This document shows positions 1-8,683 of a DNA stretch of 36,391 bases, one piece after another. Made by a program: the position numbers and the translations under genes. Source of the stretch: Roseovarius aestuariivivens (GTDB lineage: Bacteria > Pseudomonadota > Alphaproteobacteria > Rhodobacterales > Rhodobacteraceae); the NCBI RefSeq assembly GCF_004761875.1, contig NZ_SJEY01000017.1, positions 1 through 36,391 on the forward strand. The letters run 5' to 3'. Positions within the stretch are counted from its first letter, which is position 1; every line of letters starts with the position of its first letter. Below the pieces are notes generated by a model, which ran no database searches, was not told the origin of the DNA, and was given only the letters and a program-made list of their open reading frames with translations.

Positions 1-105
1 CGGCTCTGGTTCGACGCCGACGGCGCCGGCGCCGGCGCGCAGGAACTCGTGGCCACCTTCGAGCTGAACGCGAACGTCACCGCGGCGGATATCGAGATCG
101 CTTGA
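1..105 (+). CDS. C-terminal end of an RTX-like secreted protein (partial)
   Basis: The first 105 bases are an open frame ending in TGA that encodes 34 residues. They contain LWFDADGAGAG, then LVATFELNANVTAADIEIA at the very end. This pattern (a Tyr/Trp-Phe-Asp-x-Asp-Gly segment, a short hydrophobic strand, then a final Thr-Ala-Ala-Asp-hydrophobic tail) is typical of the C-terminal secretion tail of hemolysin-type calcium-binding proteins exported by type I systems. The start and the calcium-binding repeats lie outside the window, so the activity of the protein is unknown. It would be the third RTX-type gene in a row on this strand, which supports the reading of this area as a secreted-protein cluster. 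It lacks the Hint domain seen at the ends of the two following genes. Confidence 0.6.
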   Translation, partial: RLWFDADGAGAGAQELVATFELNANVTAADIEIA

Positions 106-947
106 GGATATGGCGCTGGTCCGCAGTGCGGGCGGGGTCCGATGGGACCGCGACGTGACGCGCTTGCCAGGAGGCCAGCAGATCAGCGGCGGAGACAGTC
201 GGAGCGCCGGGCTGGTCTTCGCGCATCGGTGGCCCGGAGCAGCGCTGCCGTGACACCTGTCGCGCCTCGGCTGACGATTCGGGTCGGTGATTCGAGAAGA
301 ATATGGCGGAATCGTTTCCTGCCTCCGAACGATCGTCTGCTACGCTGGGAATTGGCCAGATGTTCCTGCCGGACCTGCGCGTGGCCGTGACCAGATTTCG
401 CCACATTTCGGATACATTGTGAACGGAGTGTTTCCGGAAACAATGCGCGTTTCGGGTCACATGTTTCGAGCGAAAGTAGACGGAAAATTCAACCATCTCA
501 AATTCTTGCTCTGGCAGAGCCGGCACTGTCACCGGAAACAATCCGTGATACTGCAGCGAAATCAGATGACATTTTTGCCCGGTTTGCGGCCAGATCCGGC
601 GTCAGGAATGACAATTTTCGGACAAATTTCCCTTTGTGGGCCGCGACACATTTAATAAAACTGTGCATGCCCAACTGGGGGGCGATGTTTGTAGGTCTAG
701 GGGGCGACCGCACGAAACGCATCGGTAAGGATGCGGGAGACGTGTGATCGCCGGGTAGCTCTGACGCAACTGGTTGATGACACGCGACGCGGGAAATCCC
801 GCTCGTGCCGTAACCAGTGCGTTCGCATGGTGCGTCTCCCCATCAAAGAGGTTCGTGCAGGTCGCTCTGGCTGTCGCATCGTCGGCTTGGGTTCAGGTTG
901 TGTAGTGGCGAGCCGCGTCGCGCGGTCTTCGCTTGAAGGAGATGACG
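106..947 (+). promoter_or_regulatory. 842-bp gene-free leader upstream of the giant RTX gene
   Basis: No open frame here has a convincing ribosome site or a recognisable product. The first 200 bases are GC-rich. The stretch from about 570 to 665 is AT-richer and contains acatttaataaaactg (647-662), a possible -10 region, though no well-spaced -35 is obvious. A perfect palindrome tttccggaaa lies at 431-440. The 11-mer ccggaaacaat occurs at 434-444 and again at 532-542. A chain of hairpins covers 694-840 (separate entry). A further hairpin, ccgcg-tcg-cgcgg at 913-925, sits just before the ribosome site aaggag (936-941). The layout suggests a long regulated 5' leader, but that is inference. Confidence 0.4.
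694..840 (+). ncRNA. Candidate structured leader RNA or small RNA (nested hairpins)
   Basis: Complementary arms found by eye: ggtc 694-697 with gacc 706-709; gcatc 719-723 with gatgc 730-734; then a large nested element. Its outer stem is gggagacg 735-742 with cgtctccc 833-840. The next stem is acgcaactggtt 764-775 with aaccagtgcgt 812-822 (one bulged base). The next is cacg 781-784 with cgtg 804-807, and the innermost is gcggg 789-793 with cccgc 798-802 around an aaat loop. The element ends 107 bases before the start codon of the giant RTX gene. It matches no riboswitch or sRNA family that I can recognise. The strand is assumed from the downstream gene, and a DNA cruciform or recombination site is an alternative. 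Confidence 0.35.
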
Positions 948-3900
948 ATGGCGAATTTTGATCCGAGCACGGTGACCGGTCTCATTGGATTGTGGGACTT
1001 CAAGAGCGGCGCGGAAACCGCCGACACGGGGCTTGATGACGGTACTGCCCAGAACGGTAACGCCATCGACGGCAACGCCATTGCACCGAGCTATGCCGGT
1101 GACCGGCTTATCCTGGGGGCCGGCACGAATTCGAAACCCACGGTCTTCGACGTCAACGCCGACCCCAACAGTTCCGCCGATGACGAGCAGTTCAACCTCG
1201 ACCGCGGAACTCTGGAAGTTCAGTTCGAACAAAGCGCGCAATCGGGATCGTCCGTGGACGTGGTGGTATCGCGCGGCGAAAAGCATATCGACCAGTCCGA
1301 CGAGGGGTTCTTCGAGATCCGGGTGACGCAGTATGGCGAAGTTCAGGTGTATCACAACACCGACAAGGGCACTGCCGAGATCACGCTGTCGACCTCCAAG
1401 GGCTTTTTCAGCCCGGGCGATCTGGTCAACGTCAAATACGCCTTCGATGTCGATACAGGCGCGACCCTGACGGTGGAAAACCTGACGACCGGCGCGACCG
1501 AGACGATCGAAAGCGATGTGACCGGCCTGACTTTCGATCTGACGGATAACGATGACGAGGAATTCACCTTCGGCGCGCGGGAGACCGACGATTCCGTCTA
1601 TGACAAGGAATTCCAGGGATCGATCGATTACGTCGCGCTTTACGAATCCTCCAAGGTGCAGCCCGACGGCGCGGTCGACGGCGAGGCGTTCGGCGAGCTG
1701 ATGGAACTCGGCTATGACGATTCCAATGCGCCGACCGACCAGGGCGGCGACATGATCACCGAGGAGGCCGATCTGATCTTCGGCAATGGCGGTGACGACA
1801 CGATCGACGGCGAGGGCGGCAACGACACGATTTACGGCGACGATGCCTCGGGCGCGGTGTTCGGCGGCCCGCGTGAAAGCTTCAACTGGGATCTGGTGAG
1901 CGGCAGCGAGGCTGACAGCACAGTCACGCAGAACACCGGTACGGTCGAGGTCACCTATACTCGTATCGCGGATACCGGCAGCCATAACAGCGACGTGGAC
2001 AACGCCACGCCGCTCAACGTTGCGGGCGTTGATTCTGGCGGCCAGGCGATCGACACCAATAGCTCGCTTTACTCCGAGACCAATGGCGAGGGGAACACGG
2101 GCACCTTCGAGTGGGCGTTTTCCGAGCCGGTCGGCAACCTGGAATTCAATATCAACGACCTGGACGGTGACGGCCTTGTCACTGTGACCGCGTTCGACGC
2201 CGATGGCGCGCCGGTGGACGTACAGCTTGTGGGGGGCGCGGATATTGCCGTGACCGGCAACGTCGCCGATGCGACGGGGCCGTATCTTGACCCGAATAAC
2301 CCTGATTCGACCGTACAGGTCACCATTGCCGGGCCCGTGTCGCGTGTCGTGGTCGAGCACACGCAGAACGACGACAGCAATTCCGGCATCTTTATCACCG
2401 ATCTCTATTTCGACACCGGCGAGATCCTGGACGATGCGGGTGGCAACGACGTCATCACCGGCGGCGCCGGGGCCGACGAGATCTATGGCGAGGGCGGCGA
2501 CGACACCTTCCTGGTGAGCAGCAGTTCGGACGGCGACGGTGACGTTATCACCGGCGGCAACGGGCCTGACGACACGCTGGACGAGGACGTGCTGGACCTG
2601 CGCGGCACCGGCAAGGTCACGATCACCGAGAGCGCGGACGCGACCGATGCAGGCGCGCGCACAGGCACGGTCACCTTCGCCGACGGCGCGTCGCTATCCT
2701 TCAGCCAGATCGAGACGATCCTGACCGATCCGCAAAACGAGGCGCCGACGCCGGTTGACGATATCGTCACGGTCGCCGAGGACGAGGTTGTCATTTTTGA
2801 TCCTACGGCAAATGACAGCGATCCCGATGGCGATCCGCTGACCGTGGTGAGCATCTCTGATCCGGTGAACGGCACGCTGACCGATAACGGTGATGGTACC
2901 TATACCTATGCGCCAAACCCAGATTACAACGGGCCCGAAAGCGTGACCTATACGGTCAGCGACCCCTCGGGAGAGACCGCGACCGCGACCGTGAGCTTCG
3001 ACGTGACCCCGGTGAACGACGCGCCGGATGCGGTCAACGACGTGGCGACGACGGACGAGGAAGCGCCGATCGTTCTGACGCCGCTCGACAACGACACCGA
3101 TGTGGATGGCGATACGCTTCGGATCACGGCGGCGACGGTGCCGACGGCGCAAGGGCAGGTGACGTTCAACGATACCACGATCACCTTCACCCCGGCGGAT
3201 GACTTCTTTGGCGAGGCGACGATCAGCTACGCGATCACCGACGACAATGGCGGCACGGATACCGCCGAGATCGCCGTGACCGTGGCCAATGTGAACGACG
3301 CGCCGGTCGCTGTCGATGACACGGTCAACACGCTGGAAGATACGCCGGTGACCTTCAATCCGGCGGCGAATGACACGGATGTGGATGGCGATGCCCTGAC
3401 GGTGACGGGGGTCGACCCGATCGACCCGGCCTTTGGCACGGTGACGCTTAATCCCGATGGGACGGTGACCTACCAGCCGGCGGTGAATTACAATGGTCCG
3501 GTCGAGGTCGGCTATACCGTGTCGGATCCCGATGGCCTGTCGGATACCGGAAAGATCCTGATCAATGTGGGCGCGGTGCCCGACGCGCCGGTGGCCGAGG
3601 ATGATATCGCGACCACGCCCGAGGATGTGGCGATCGTGCTGACGCCTCTGGACAACGACACCGATCCCGATGGCGACACGCTGACGATCACCGGCGCGAA
3701 CGTGCCGACCGATCAGGGTGCGGTGACGTTCACCGACACCACGATCACCTTCACCCCGGCGGCCAATTACAATGGCGAGGCGACGATCAGTTACACGATC
3801 ACGGACGGCAATGGCGGGACGGATTCCGCCGAGATCGCCGTGGAGGTGACGCCGGTCAATGACGATCCGGTTGCGGTCGACGATATCGAGAACACCGACG

Positions 3901-6900
3901 AGGACGTGCCGATCACGTTCAACCCGGCGGAGAACGACACCGATGTGGACGGCGATCCGCTTGTGGTTTCGGCCGTGGATCCGGTGGATCCCGCCGAGGG
4001 CGTTGCGGTGCTCAATCCCGATGGCACGGTGACCTTCACGCCCGCGCCGAACTTCAACGGTCCGGTCGAGATCGGGTACACGGTGAGCGACGGGCAGGGC
4101 GGTACGGATACCGGCGTGGCACTGGTCAATGTGGGCCCGATCAACGACGCGCCTAACGCGGTCGACGATGCAGAGACGACACCGCAGGGCACCCCGGTGA
4201 CGATCTTGCCGCTGGCCAATGACAGCGATCCCGATGGCGACCCGCTGCGCATCATCAACGCGACGGTTCCCGCAAGCCAGGGCACGCTCGTTTTCACAGA
4301 CACGACTGTGGAATTCACGCCAAAGGTGGATTTCGTCGGCGACGCCACGATCGATTACACAATCACCGACGGCAACGGACTGACCAGTTCGGCGCAGATC
4401 ACCGTGGCGGTCACGGACGTGATCGGCCCGGTCGACGGCACCGATGCCGGGCAGCTGATGACGCCGGGCTTTGCCGATGCCGAGGGCGACCAGATCGACG
4501 GCACGGACGGCCTCGACGACACCATCTTCGGTAATGACGGCGATGACACCATCGATGGCGGTTTGGGAGACGACACCATCGACGGCGGCGCCGACGACGA
4601 CAGCATCGCCGGTGGCGCGGGCGACGACAGTGTCGACGGCGGGGACGGCGCGGACACGCTGGCCGGCGGCGCGGGAGACGATACGCTCAACGGAGGCGGC
4701 GGCGATGACGATATCGCGGTGGGCGGTAGCGACAGCGCCACGGGCGGCACCGGCGACGATGTTTTCACCGTCGATCCGACCGATCCGGCCACGGATATCG
4801 ACGCGACGCTCGACGGCGGCTCGGACGGCACGGACGGCAATCCCGAGGGACCGGAGAACGGCGACGAGGGCGATGTGCTTGACTTAAGTGACCGGCCCGA
4901 GGACCTTGTCGTGCTGCTCAACGATCCCGATCCGGAATCCGGCACGGTCAATGGTCTGGACGGCGACGGCACGCCCGACCTGACCTTCGCGGAGATCGAG
5001 AAGATCATCACCGGATCGGGAGATGACACGGTCGATGGCGACAATGCCGATGGGCCGATCAACGTGGAAACCGGTGCCGGCGACGACACGGTCGATGGCG
5101 GCGACGCGGACGACGTGATCAACACCGGCCCCGGCGATGACAGCGTCGATGCCGGGACGGGCGACGACGAGGTGACCACGGGCGCTGGAAACGACAGTGT
5201 GCTTGGCGGCGGGGGCGACGATACGATCTCGACCGGCAACGGCAGTCCGGTGCTGGATTACGAGACCTTCGTGGGCATCCCCTTTGAGGTCGGCGCGGCG
5301 CAGGAAGACGACAAGGACACGGTCGTGGGTGGGGACGGCAATGACCTGATCTCGACCGGCGACGACGCGGATTTCATCACCGGCGATCAGGGCAACGACA
5401 CGATCGACGGCGGGATCGACGACGACACGATCAACGGCGGGCTTGGCGACGATTCGATCATCGGCGGGCTTGGCAGCGACTCGATCTATGGCGGTCAGGG
5501 GAACGACACGATCATCGCGGGCATTGACGCGTTCTCGGATTATATCGGCGACGATCCGAACCTGCCCGACCCGCTTCTGATCGATCCGGCAACCGGGCTT
5601 CCGGCGCTGAGCGATCCGAACGAAGAGGATGGCAAAGACACCGTCAATGGCGGCGCGGGCAACGATCTGATCATCACCGGTGACGACGACGACGTGATCA
5701 CCGGCGGCAATGGCGACGACACCATCAATGCCGGGATCGACGACGACCTGGTCGATGGCAACGACGGCAATGACAAGATCACCGGCAGCCACGGGTCGGA
5801 CACGATCAACGGCGGGGCCGGCGACGACACGATCTACGGTGGCTTCGGGCTCGACCCGATCCCCGGCATTGCCGGCGAGGTCCCGGATGCGGTCGATCCC
5901 GTGCCCGAGAACGGCAGGGACGTCATCGATGGCGGCGCCGGAAACGATCTGATCTTTGGCGAGGACGACGACGACACGATCAACGGCGGGACCGGGAACG
6001 ACACGATCGACGGCGGCGTCGACGACGATTCGTTGCGTGGCCAGGACGGCGACGACGTGCTTCTCGGCCAGCAGGGCGACGACACCATCGGCGGCGGGGC
6101 CGGAAACGACATCATCGATGGCGGTTCGGGCGACGATTTCGTCGAGGGCGGCGCCGGTGTCGATGTCATTCTTGGCGAGACCGGGAACGATACGCTTTAT
6201 GGCAACAACGACACCGACCTGATTCTGGGCGGCGCGGACGACGATGAGATCTATGGCGGCAACGGCGTCGATATCCTCGACGGTGAGGCCGGCGACGATA
6301 CGGTCGATGGCGGCGACGATACCGATCTCATCTTCGGCGAGGACGGGGACGATGAACTGATCGGGGCCGGCGGCGAAGATATCGTTCTCGGCGGGACCGG
6401 TAACGATGTCATCTACGGCGACGGCACTGCGAACAACAGCAACACGGCCAATGGCGGCGGTGACATCCTGTTCGGCGAGGACGGCGACGACACCATCTTT
6501 GGCGGCACCGGCGACGACCTGATCGACGGGGCGGAAGGCGCCGATATCATGTCGGGGGGTGACGATCAGGATACCTTCATCGAGGTCGGACCCGGTGATG
6601 TGATTGACGGCGGCGAAGGTGGGGTCGATTTCGATACGATCATCCTGTCCGGGCCGGCGCTGATCGACTACGATCCGGCGAACCCGGAAAACGGGACGAT
6701 CACCTTCATCGATCTTGCGACGCAGACGCCGGTCGGCACCGCGACGTTCGCCAATATCGAGAACGTGACCTTCGTGCAGCCGGACGCGAATCCGCCGCTT
6801 GCAGAGAATGACGAAAACACAGATCCGGCGTCCGATCCGGTCAACGTCATCCTCGACTACACGCCGCCGGTGACACCCGATCCGGCCCCGCCGCCACAGG

Positions 6901-8240
6901 CGCCGGCACCGGAAGGCCATGTCGACGGGACCAGCGGCGATGACGTGATGGTGCCGGGCTATGTGGATGCCGATGGCGACATCATGGACGGCAATGATGC
7001 GATCCTGACCGGGGAGGTCGGAGACGACGACATCGTGCGCGCCTATGGCGGCAACGACTCGATCGATTCCGGCGCCGGAAACGACGAGGTGTTCGCCGGC
7101 GACGGAGATGATGTCGTTGAAGGCAATATTGGCAACGACGTGATCCGCGGCCAGGACGGCAATGACACGCTGGACGGCGGAGACGGGAACGACCGTGTCC
7201 GCGGCGATGACGGCGACGACTCGATCCTTGGCGGCGCCGGGAACGATCAGCTTGAAGGGGGCGATGGTGCCGACACCCTTGAAGGTGGCGACGATAACGA
7301 TGTCCTTGTTGGCGGCGATGGCGACGATAGCCTTGCCGGCGGGGAGGGGAACGACATCGTCTCCGGCGAAGACGGCAACGACACAATTGACGGGGGGAAC
7401 GACACCGGCCTCGACAATGTCTTTGGCGGCGACGATGCCGATACCTTCATAAATTTCGGCGCTGGCGATACGGTCACCGGCGGCGAAGGCGGAGAAGATA
7501 CCGACACGCTTGATCTAACTGGCGGTGGCCCGCTGACGATCAATTACCAGGGAGGCGATCCGACCTCGGAGGCGGGGACGGTCACGTTCTTCACCGACGC
7601 GACCAAGACGACGGTTGCCGGCACGCTCACCTTCTCGGAAATCGAGAACGTGATCCCGTGTTTCACGCCGGGCACGCGGATCGCGACGCCGACGGGGGAA
7701 CGTCTGGTGGAGGATCTGCGCGAGGGCGACCGGATCATCACCCGCGACAACGGCCTGCAGGAGATCCGCTGGGTCGGGCGGCGCGATCTGACGGGGTCCG
7801 AGCTGCGCACGGCGCCGCATCTCAAGCCGATCCTGATCCGGGCCGGGGCGCTGGGGCGCGGTCTGCCCGAGCGGGACATGATGGTCTCGCCGCAGCACCG
7901 CCTGCTGATCAGCAACGAGCGGTCGGCGCTTTACTTCGAGGACCGCGAGGTGCTGGCCGCGGCCAAGCATCTTACGGGGATCGAGGGCGTGGATGCGGTC
8001 GAGGCGCGGGGCGTGAGCTATATCCACTTCATGTTCGACCAGCACGAGGTGGTGCTGTCGAACGGGGCGTGGACCGAGAGCTTCCAGCCCGGCGAGCAGG
8101 TGCTTGACGGGATGGGCCAGGCGCAGAAGACGGAGATCTTCGAGCTGTTCCCCGAGCTTCGGGAGGCGGACGGGATCAAGGCCTACCAGGCCGCGCGCCG
8201 GTCGCTGAAAAAGCACGAGGCGCGGCTTCTGGTCGAATAA
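948..8240 (+). CDS. Giant LamG / cadherin-like / RTX / Hint secreted protein (2430 aa)
   Basis: This is probably a secreted or surface adhesin. Order of parts by residue: LamG-like sandwich (about 1-235); short RTX patch (about 275-300); a beta-sandwich with an NDLDGDGLVTVTAFDADG segment (about 305-495); short RTX patch; six cadherin-like repeats of 93-95 residues (about 598-1161), each with an NDxDxDGDxL core; long RTX nonapeptide arrays (about 1185-1900 and 1992-2180) split by a Pro-rich linker; and a Hint domain starting at Cys2238 (CFTPGTRIATPTGERLVEDL). The extreme Asp/Gly content fits calcium-dependent folding outside the cell. No N-terminal signal peptide is seen, which fits type I export, but no transporter genes are in the window. 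The start ATG at 948 is chosen because aaggag (936-941) lies 6 bases before it; the upstream TTG (933) and ATG (942) overlap that site. In the Hint superfamily the first Cys starts self-cleavage; whether it does so here is unknown. Confidence 0.9.
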   Translation: MANFDPSTVTGLIGLWDFKSGAETADTGLDDGTAQNGNAIDGNAIAPSYAGDRLILGAGTNSKPTVFDVNADPNSSADDEQFNLDRGTLEVQFEQSAQSGSSVDVVVSRGEKHIDQSDEGFFEIRVTQYGEVQVYHNTDKGTAEITLSTSKGFFSPGDLVNVKYAFDVDTGATLTVENLTTGATETIESDVTGLTFDLTDNDDEEFTFGARETDDSVYDKEFQGSIDYVALYESSKVQPDGAVDGEAFGELMELGYDDSNAPTDQGGDMITEEADLIFGNGGDDTIDGEGGNDTIYGDDASGAVFGGPRESFNWDLVSGSEADSTVTQNTGTVEVTYTRIADTGSHNSDVDNATPLNVAGVDSGGQAIDTNSSLYSETNGEGNTGTFEWAFSEPVGNLEFNINDLDGDGLVTVTAFDADGAPVDVQLVGGADIAVTGNVADATGPYLDPNNPDSTVQVTIAGPVSRVVVEHTQNDDSNSGIFITDLYFDTGEILDDAGGNDVITGGAGADEIYGEGGDDTFLVSSSSDGDGDVITGGNGPDDTLDEDVLDLRGTGKVTITESADATDAGARTGTVTFADGASLSFSQIETILTDPQNEAPTPVDDIVTVAEDEVVIFDPTANDSDPDGDPLTVVSISDPVNGTLTDNGDGTYTYAPNPDYNGPESVTYTVSDPSGETATATVSFDVTPVNDAPDAVNDVATTDEEAPIVLTPLDNDTDVDGDTLRITAATVPTAQGQVTFNDTTITFTPADDFFGEATISYAITDDNGGTDTAEIAVTVANVNDAPVAVDDTVNTLEDTPVTFNPAANDTDVDGDALTVTGVDPIDPAFGTVTLNPDGTVTYQPAVNYNGPVEVGYTVSDPDGLSDTGKILINVGAVPDAPVAEDDIATTPEDVAIVLTPLDNDTDPDGDTLTITGANVPTDQGAVTFTDTTITFTPAANYNGEATISYTITDGNGGTDSAEIAVEVTPVNDDPVAVDDIENTDEDVPITFNPAENDTDVDGDPLVVSAVDPVDPAEGVAVLNPDGTVTFTPAPNFNGPVEIGYTVSDGQGGTDTGVALVNVGPINDAPNAVDDAETTPQGTPVTILPLANDSDPDGDPLRIINATVPASQGTLVFTDTTVEFTPKVDFVGDATIDYTITDGNGLTSSAQITVAVTDVIGPVDGTDAGQLMTPGFADAEGDQIDGTDGLDDTIFGNDGDDTIDGGLGDDTIDGGADDDSIAGGAGDDSVDGGDGADTLAGGAGDDTLNGGGGDDDIAVGGSDSATGGTGDDVFTVDPTDPATDIDATLDGGSDGTDGNPEGPENGDEGDVLDLSDRPEDLVVLLNDPDPESGTVNGLDGDGTPDLTFAEIEKIITGSGDDTVDGDNADGPINVETGAGDDTVDGGDADDVINTGPGDDSVDAGTGDDEVTTGAGNDSVLGGGGDDTISTGNGSPVLDYETFVGIPFEVGAAQEDDKDTVVGGDGNDLISTGDDADFITGDQGNDTIDGGIDDDTINGGLGDDSIIGGLGSDSIYGGQGNDTIIAGIDAFSDYIGDDPNLPDPLLIDPATGLPALSDPNEEDGKDTVNGGAGNDLIITGDDDDVITGGNGDDTINAGIDDDLVDGNDGNDKITGSHGSDTINGGAGDDTIYGGFGLDPIPGIAGEVPDAVDPVPENGRDVIDGGAGNDLIFGEDDDDTINGGTGNDTIDGGVDDDSLRGQDGDDVLLGQQGDDTIGGGAGNDIIDGGSGDDFVEGGAGVDVILGETGNDTLYGNNDTDLILGGADDDEIYGGNGVDILDGEAGDDTVDGGDDTDLIFGEDGDDELIGAGGEDIVLGGTGNDVIYGDGTANNSNTANGGGDILFGEDGDDTIFGGTGDDLIDGAEGADIMSGGDDQDTFIEVGPGDVIDGGEGGVDFDTIILSGPALIDYDPANPENGTITFIDLATQTPVGTATFANIENVTFVQPDANPPLAENDENTDPASDPVNVILDYTPPVTPDPAPPPQAPAPEGHVDGTSGDDVMVPGYVDADGDIMDGNDAILTGEVGDDDIVRAYGGNDSIDSGAGNDEVFAGDGDDVVEGNIGNDVIRGQDGNDTLDGGDGNDRVRGDDGDDSILGGAGNDQLEGGDGADTLEGGDDNDVLVGGDGDDSLAGGEGNDIVSGEDGNDTIDGGNDTGLDNVFGGDDADTFINFGAGDTVTGGEGGEDTDTLDLTGGGPLTINYQGGDPTSEAGTVTFFTDATKTTVAGTLTFSEIENVIPCFTPGTRIATPTGERLVEDLREGDRIITRDNGLQEIRWVGRRDLTGSELRTAPHLKPILIRAGALGRGLPERDMMVSPQHRLLISNERSALYFEDREVLAAAKHLTGIEGVDAVEARGVSYIHFMFDQHEVVLSNGAWTESFQPGEQVLDGMGQAQKTEIFELFPELREADGIKAYQAARRSLKKHEARLLVE
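2739..4430 (+). repeat. Six cadherin-like tandem repeats with a two-repeat super-period
   Basis: In-frame repeats begin near 2739, 3018, 3297, 3582, 3861 and 4146, each 93 or 95 codons long. Repeats 2, 4 and 6 share a version of the form LTPLDNDTDxDGD followed by DTTITFTP. Repeats 3 and 5 share VTFNPAxNDTDVDGD followed by LNPDGTVT and NGPVExGYTVSD. The even repeats start exactly 564 bases apart (3018, 3582, 4146), and so do the odd ones (3297, 3861). The duplication unit was therefore a pair of repeats. These belong to the VCBS/cadherin-like class of extracellular modules, which bind calcium between repeats. Confidence 0.85.
4500..7490 (+). repeat. RTX calcium-binding nonapeptide arrays of the giant protein
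   Basis: The translated sequence is dominated by GGxGxDxL/I units such as GGAGDDSVDGGDGAD and GGDGNDRVRGDDGDD. These are the hemolysin-type calcium-binding repeats that form parallel beta-rolls on binding calcium outside the cell. The array is interrupted by non-repeat islands at about 4760-5020, 5240-5310, 5520-5630, 5850-5920 and 6600-6920, the last containing a Pro-rich linker (PPPQAPAPEG). At the DNA level this gives many short direct repeats of gacgacac and ggcggc, so slippage or assembly collapse is possible here. Confidence 0.85.
7503..8223 (+). repeat. 721-bp direct repeat, copy 1 (Hint cassette)
   Basis: This segment and 10286-11006 align without gaps. Reading both copies in full, I find seven differences, each at a third codon position: ggc/ggt, gga/ggt, gag/gaa, acg/acc, cgg/cga, ccc/cct and cac/cat. 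The encoded 240 residues are the same. The segment holds the strand-rich stretch before the Hint domain, the whole Hint domain and most of the C-terminal tail. The copies diverge abruptly just after, ending RLLVE in this gene and QMLV in the other. Confidence 0.95.
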
Positions 8241-8283
8241 AGGTTGCAGCGGACCGGCTGCCTTTGGCGGGCCGGTCATTTCC

Positions 8284-8348
8284 CGAAATCGGTTCGGGGG
8301 CTTGTCCCGATTTCGACAAACAATCCCGGCCTTGTGCCGGGATTGTTT
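8284..8348 (+). terminator. Tandem hairpin terminator after the giant RTX gene
   Basis: Two hairpins lie 44-108 bases after the stop codon. The first pairs cgaaatcgg (8284-8292) with ccgatttcg (8307-8315). The second is a perfect 13-bp stem, aaacaatcccggc (8318-8330) with gccgggattgttt (8336-8348), around a cttgt loop and ending in a short T run. The second has the form of an intrinsic terminator. Its central stem (aatcccggc/gccgggatt) is the same as in the terminator after the second Hint gene. Confidence 0.75.
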
Positions 8349-8683
8349 ACGTTTCAGCCCCTCAAAAGACGCCGCCTTTCACCGCGACCGCCGAACCGTC
8401 TGCGGGCTTGCGGTGCAGGTTGCCAAAGGAATCCATCGCCCCGGATTCTGCCGTGCATGTGCGGTGCGGGACCTGATGGATCGAATCACCCTTGCAACTT
8501 TCAACCGATGGGGGATCGGAAAGCCTAAACAATACCCAACAAAAGAAACGATTGTCGTCAAACGTTACGTAAAACTGCCCAATTGTGGCAGCTTCTTGTT
8601 GAAAAACTTGCTAAAACTTGGCCATTTACAAAATATCAACAGCGCATCCTAACACGACTGCCGTTTCACCCGGGGGGGGAAGC
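8349..8683 (+). promoter_or_regulatory. Upstream control region of the vWA-RTX-Hint gene
   Basis: Between the terminator and the next start codon there is no supportable gene. The last 170 bases are AT-rich. They contain a perfect 8-bp palindrome ttacgtaa (8565-8572) and a dyad ctgcc-n7-ggcag (8575-8591). Possible promoter elements follow: ttgctaaa (8608-8615) as -35 and aaatat (8631-8636) as -10, spaced by 17 bases, or ttgaaa (8599-8604) as an alternative -35. The position of the dyad next to these boxes would suit a regulator-binding site. No regulator is known for it. Confidence 0.3.

Noticed and set aside
77..655. Several short open frames in the leader region
   Set aside because: They overlap each other on both strands, lack ribosome sites and give Arg/Ser-rich products typical of non-coding GC-rich DNA.
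843..2360. 505-codon minus-strand open frame
   Set aside because: Antisense shadow of the LamG/beta-sandwich coding region; no ribosome site and no recognisable product.
4884..6920. 678-codon open frame on the minus strand inside the giant RTX gene
   Set aside because: It is antisense to RTX repeats. The Asp/Gly-rich GC3 pattern removes stops from the opposite frame and the product is a low-complexity Val/Asp/Ala repeat without a family.
4500..7490. Regular short repeats suggestive of CRISPR
   Set aside because: The repeats are in-frame codons of RTX nonapeptides with no unique spacers of constant length; no cas genes.
8618..8683. Upstream extension of the vWA gene from a TTG
   Set aside because: No ribosome site and it covers the probable promoter; ATG 8684 has a strong purine run in front.
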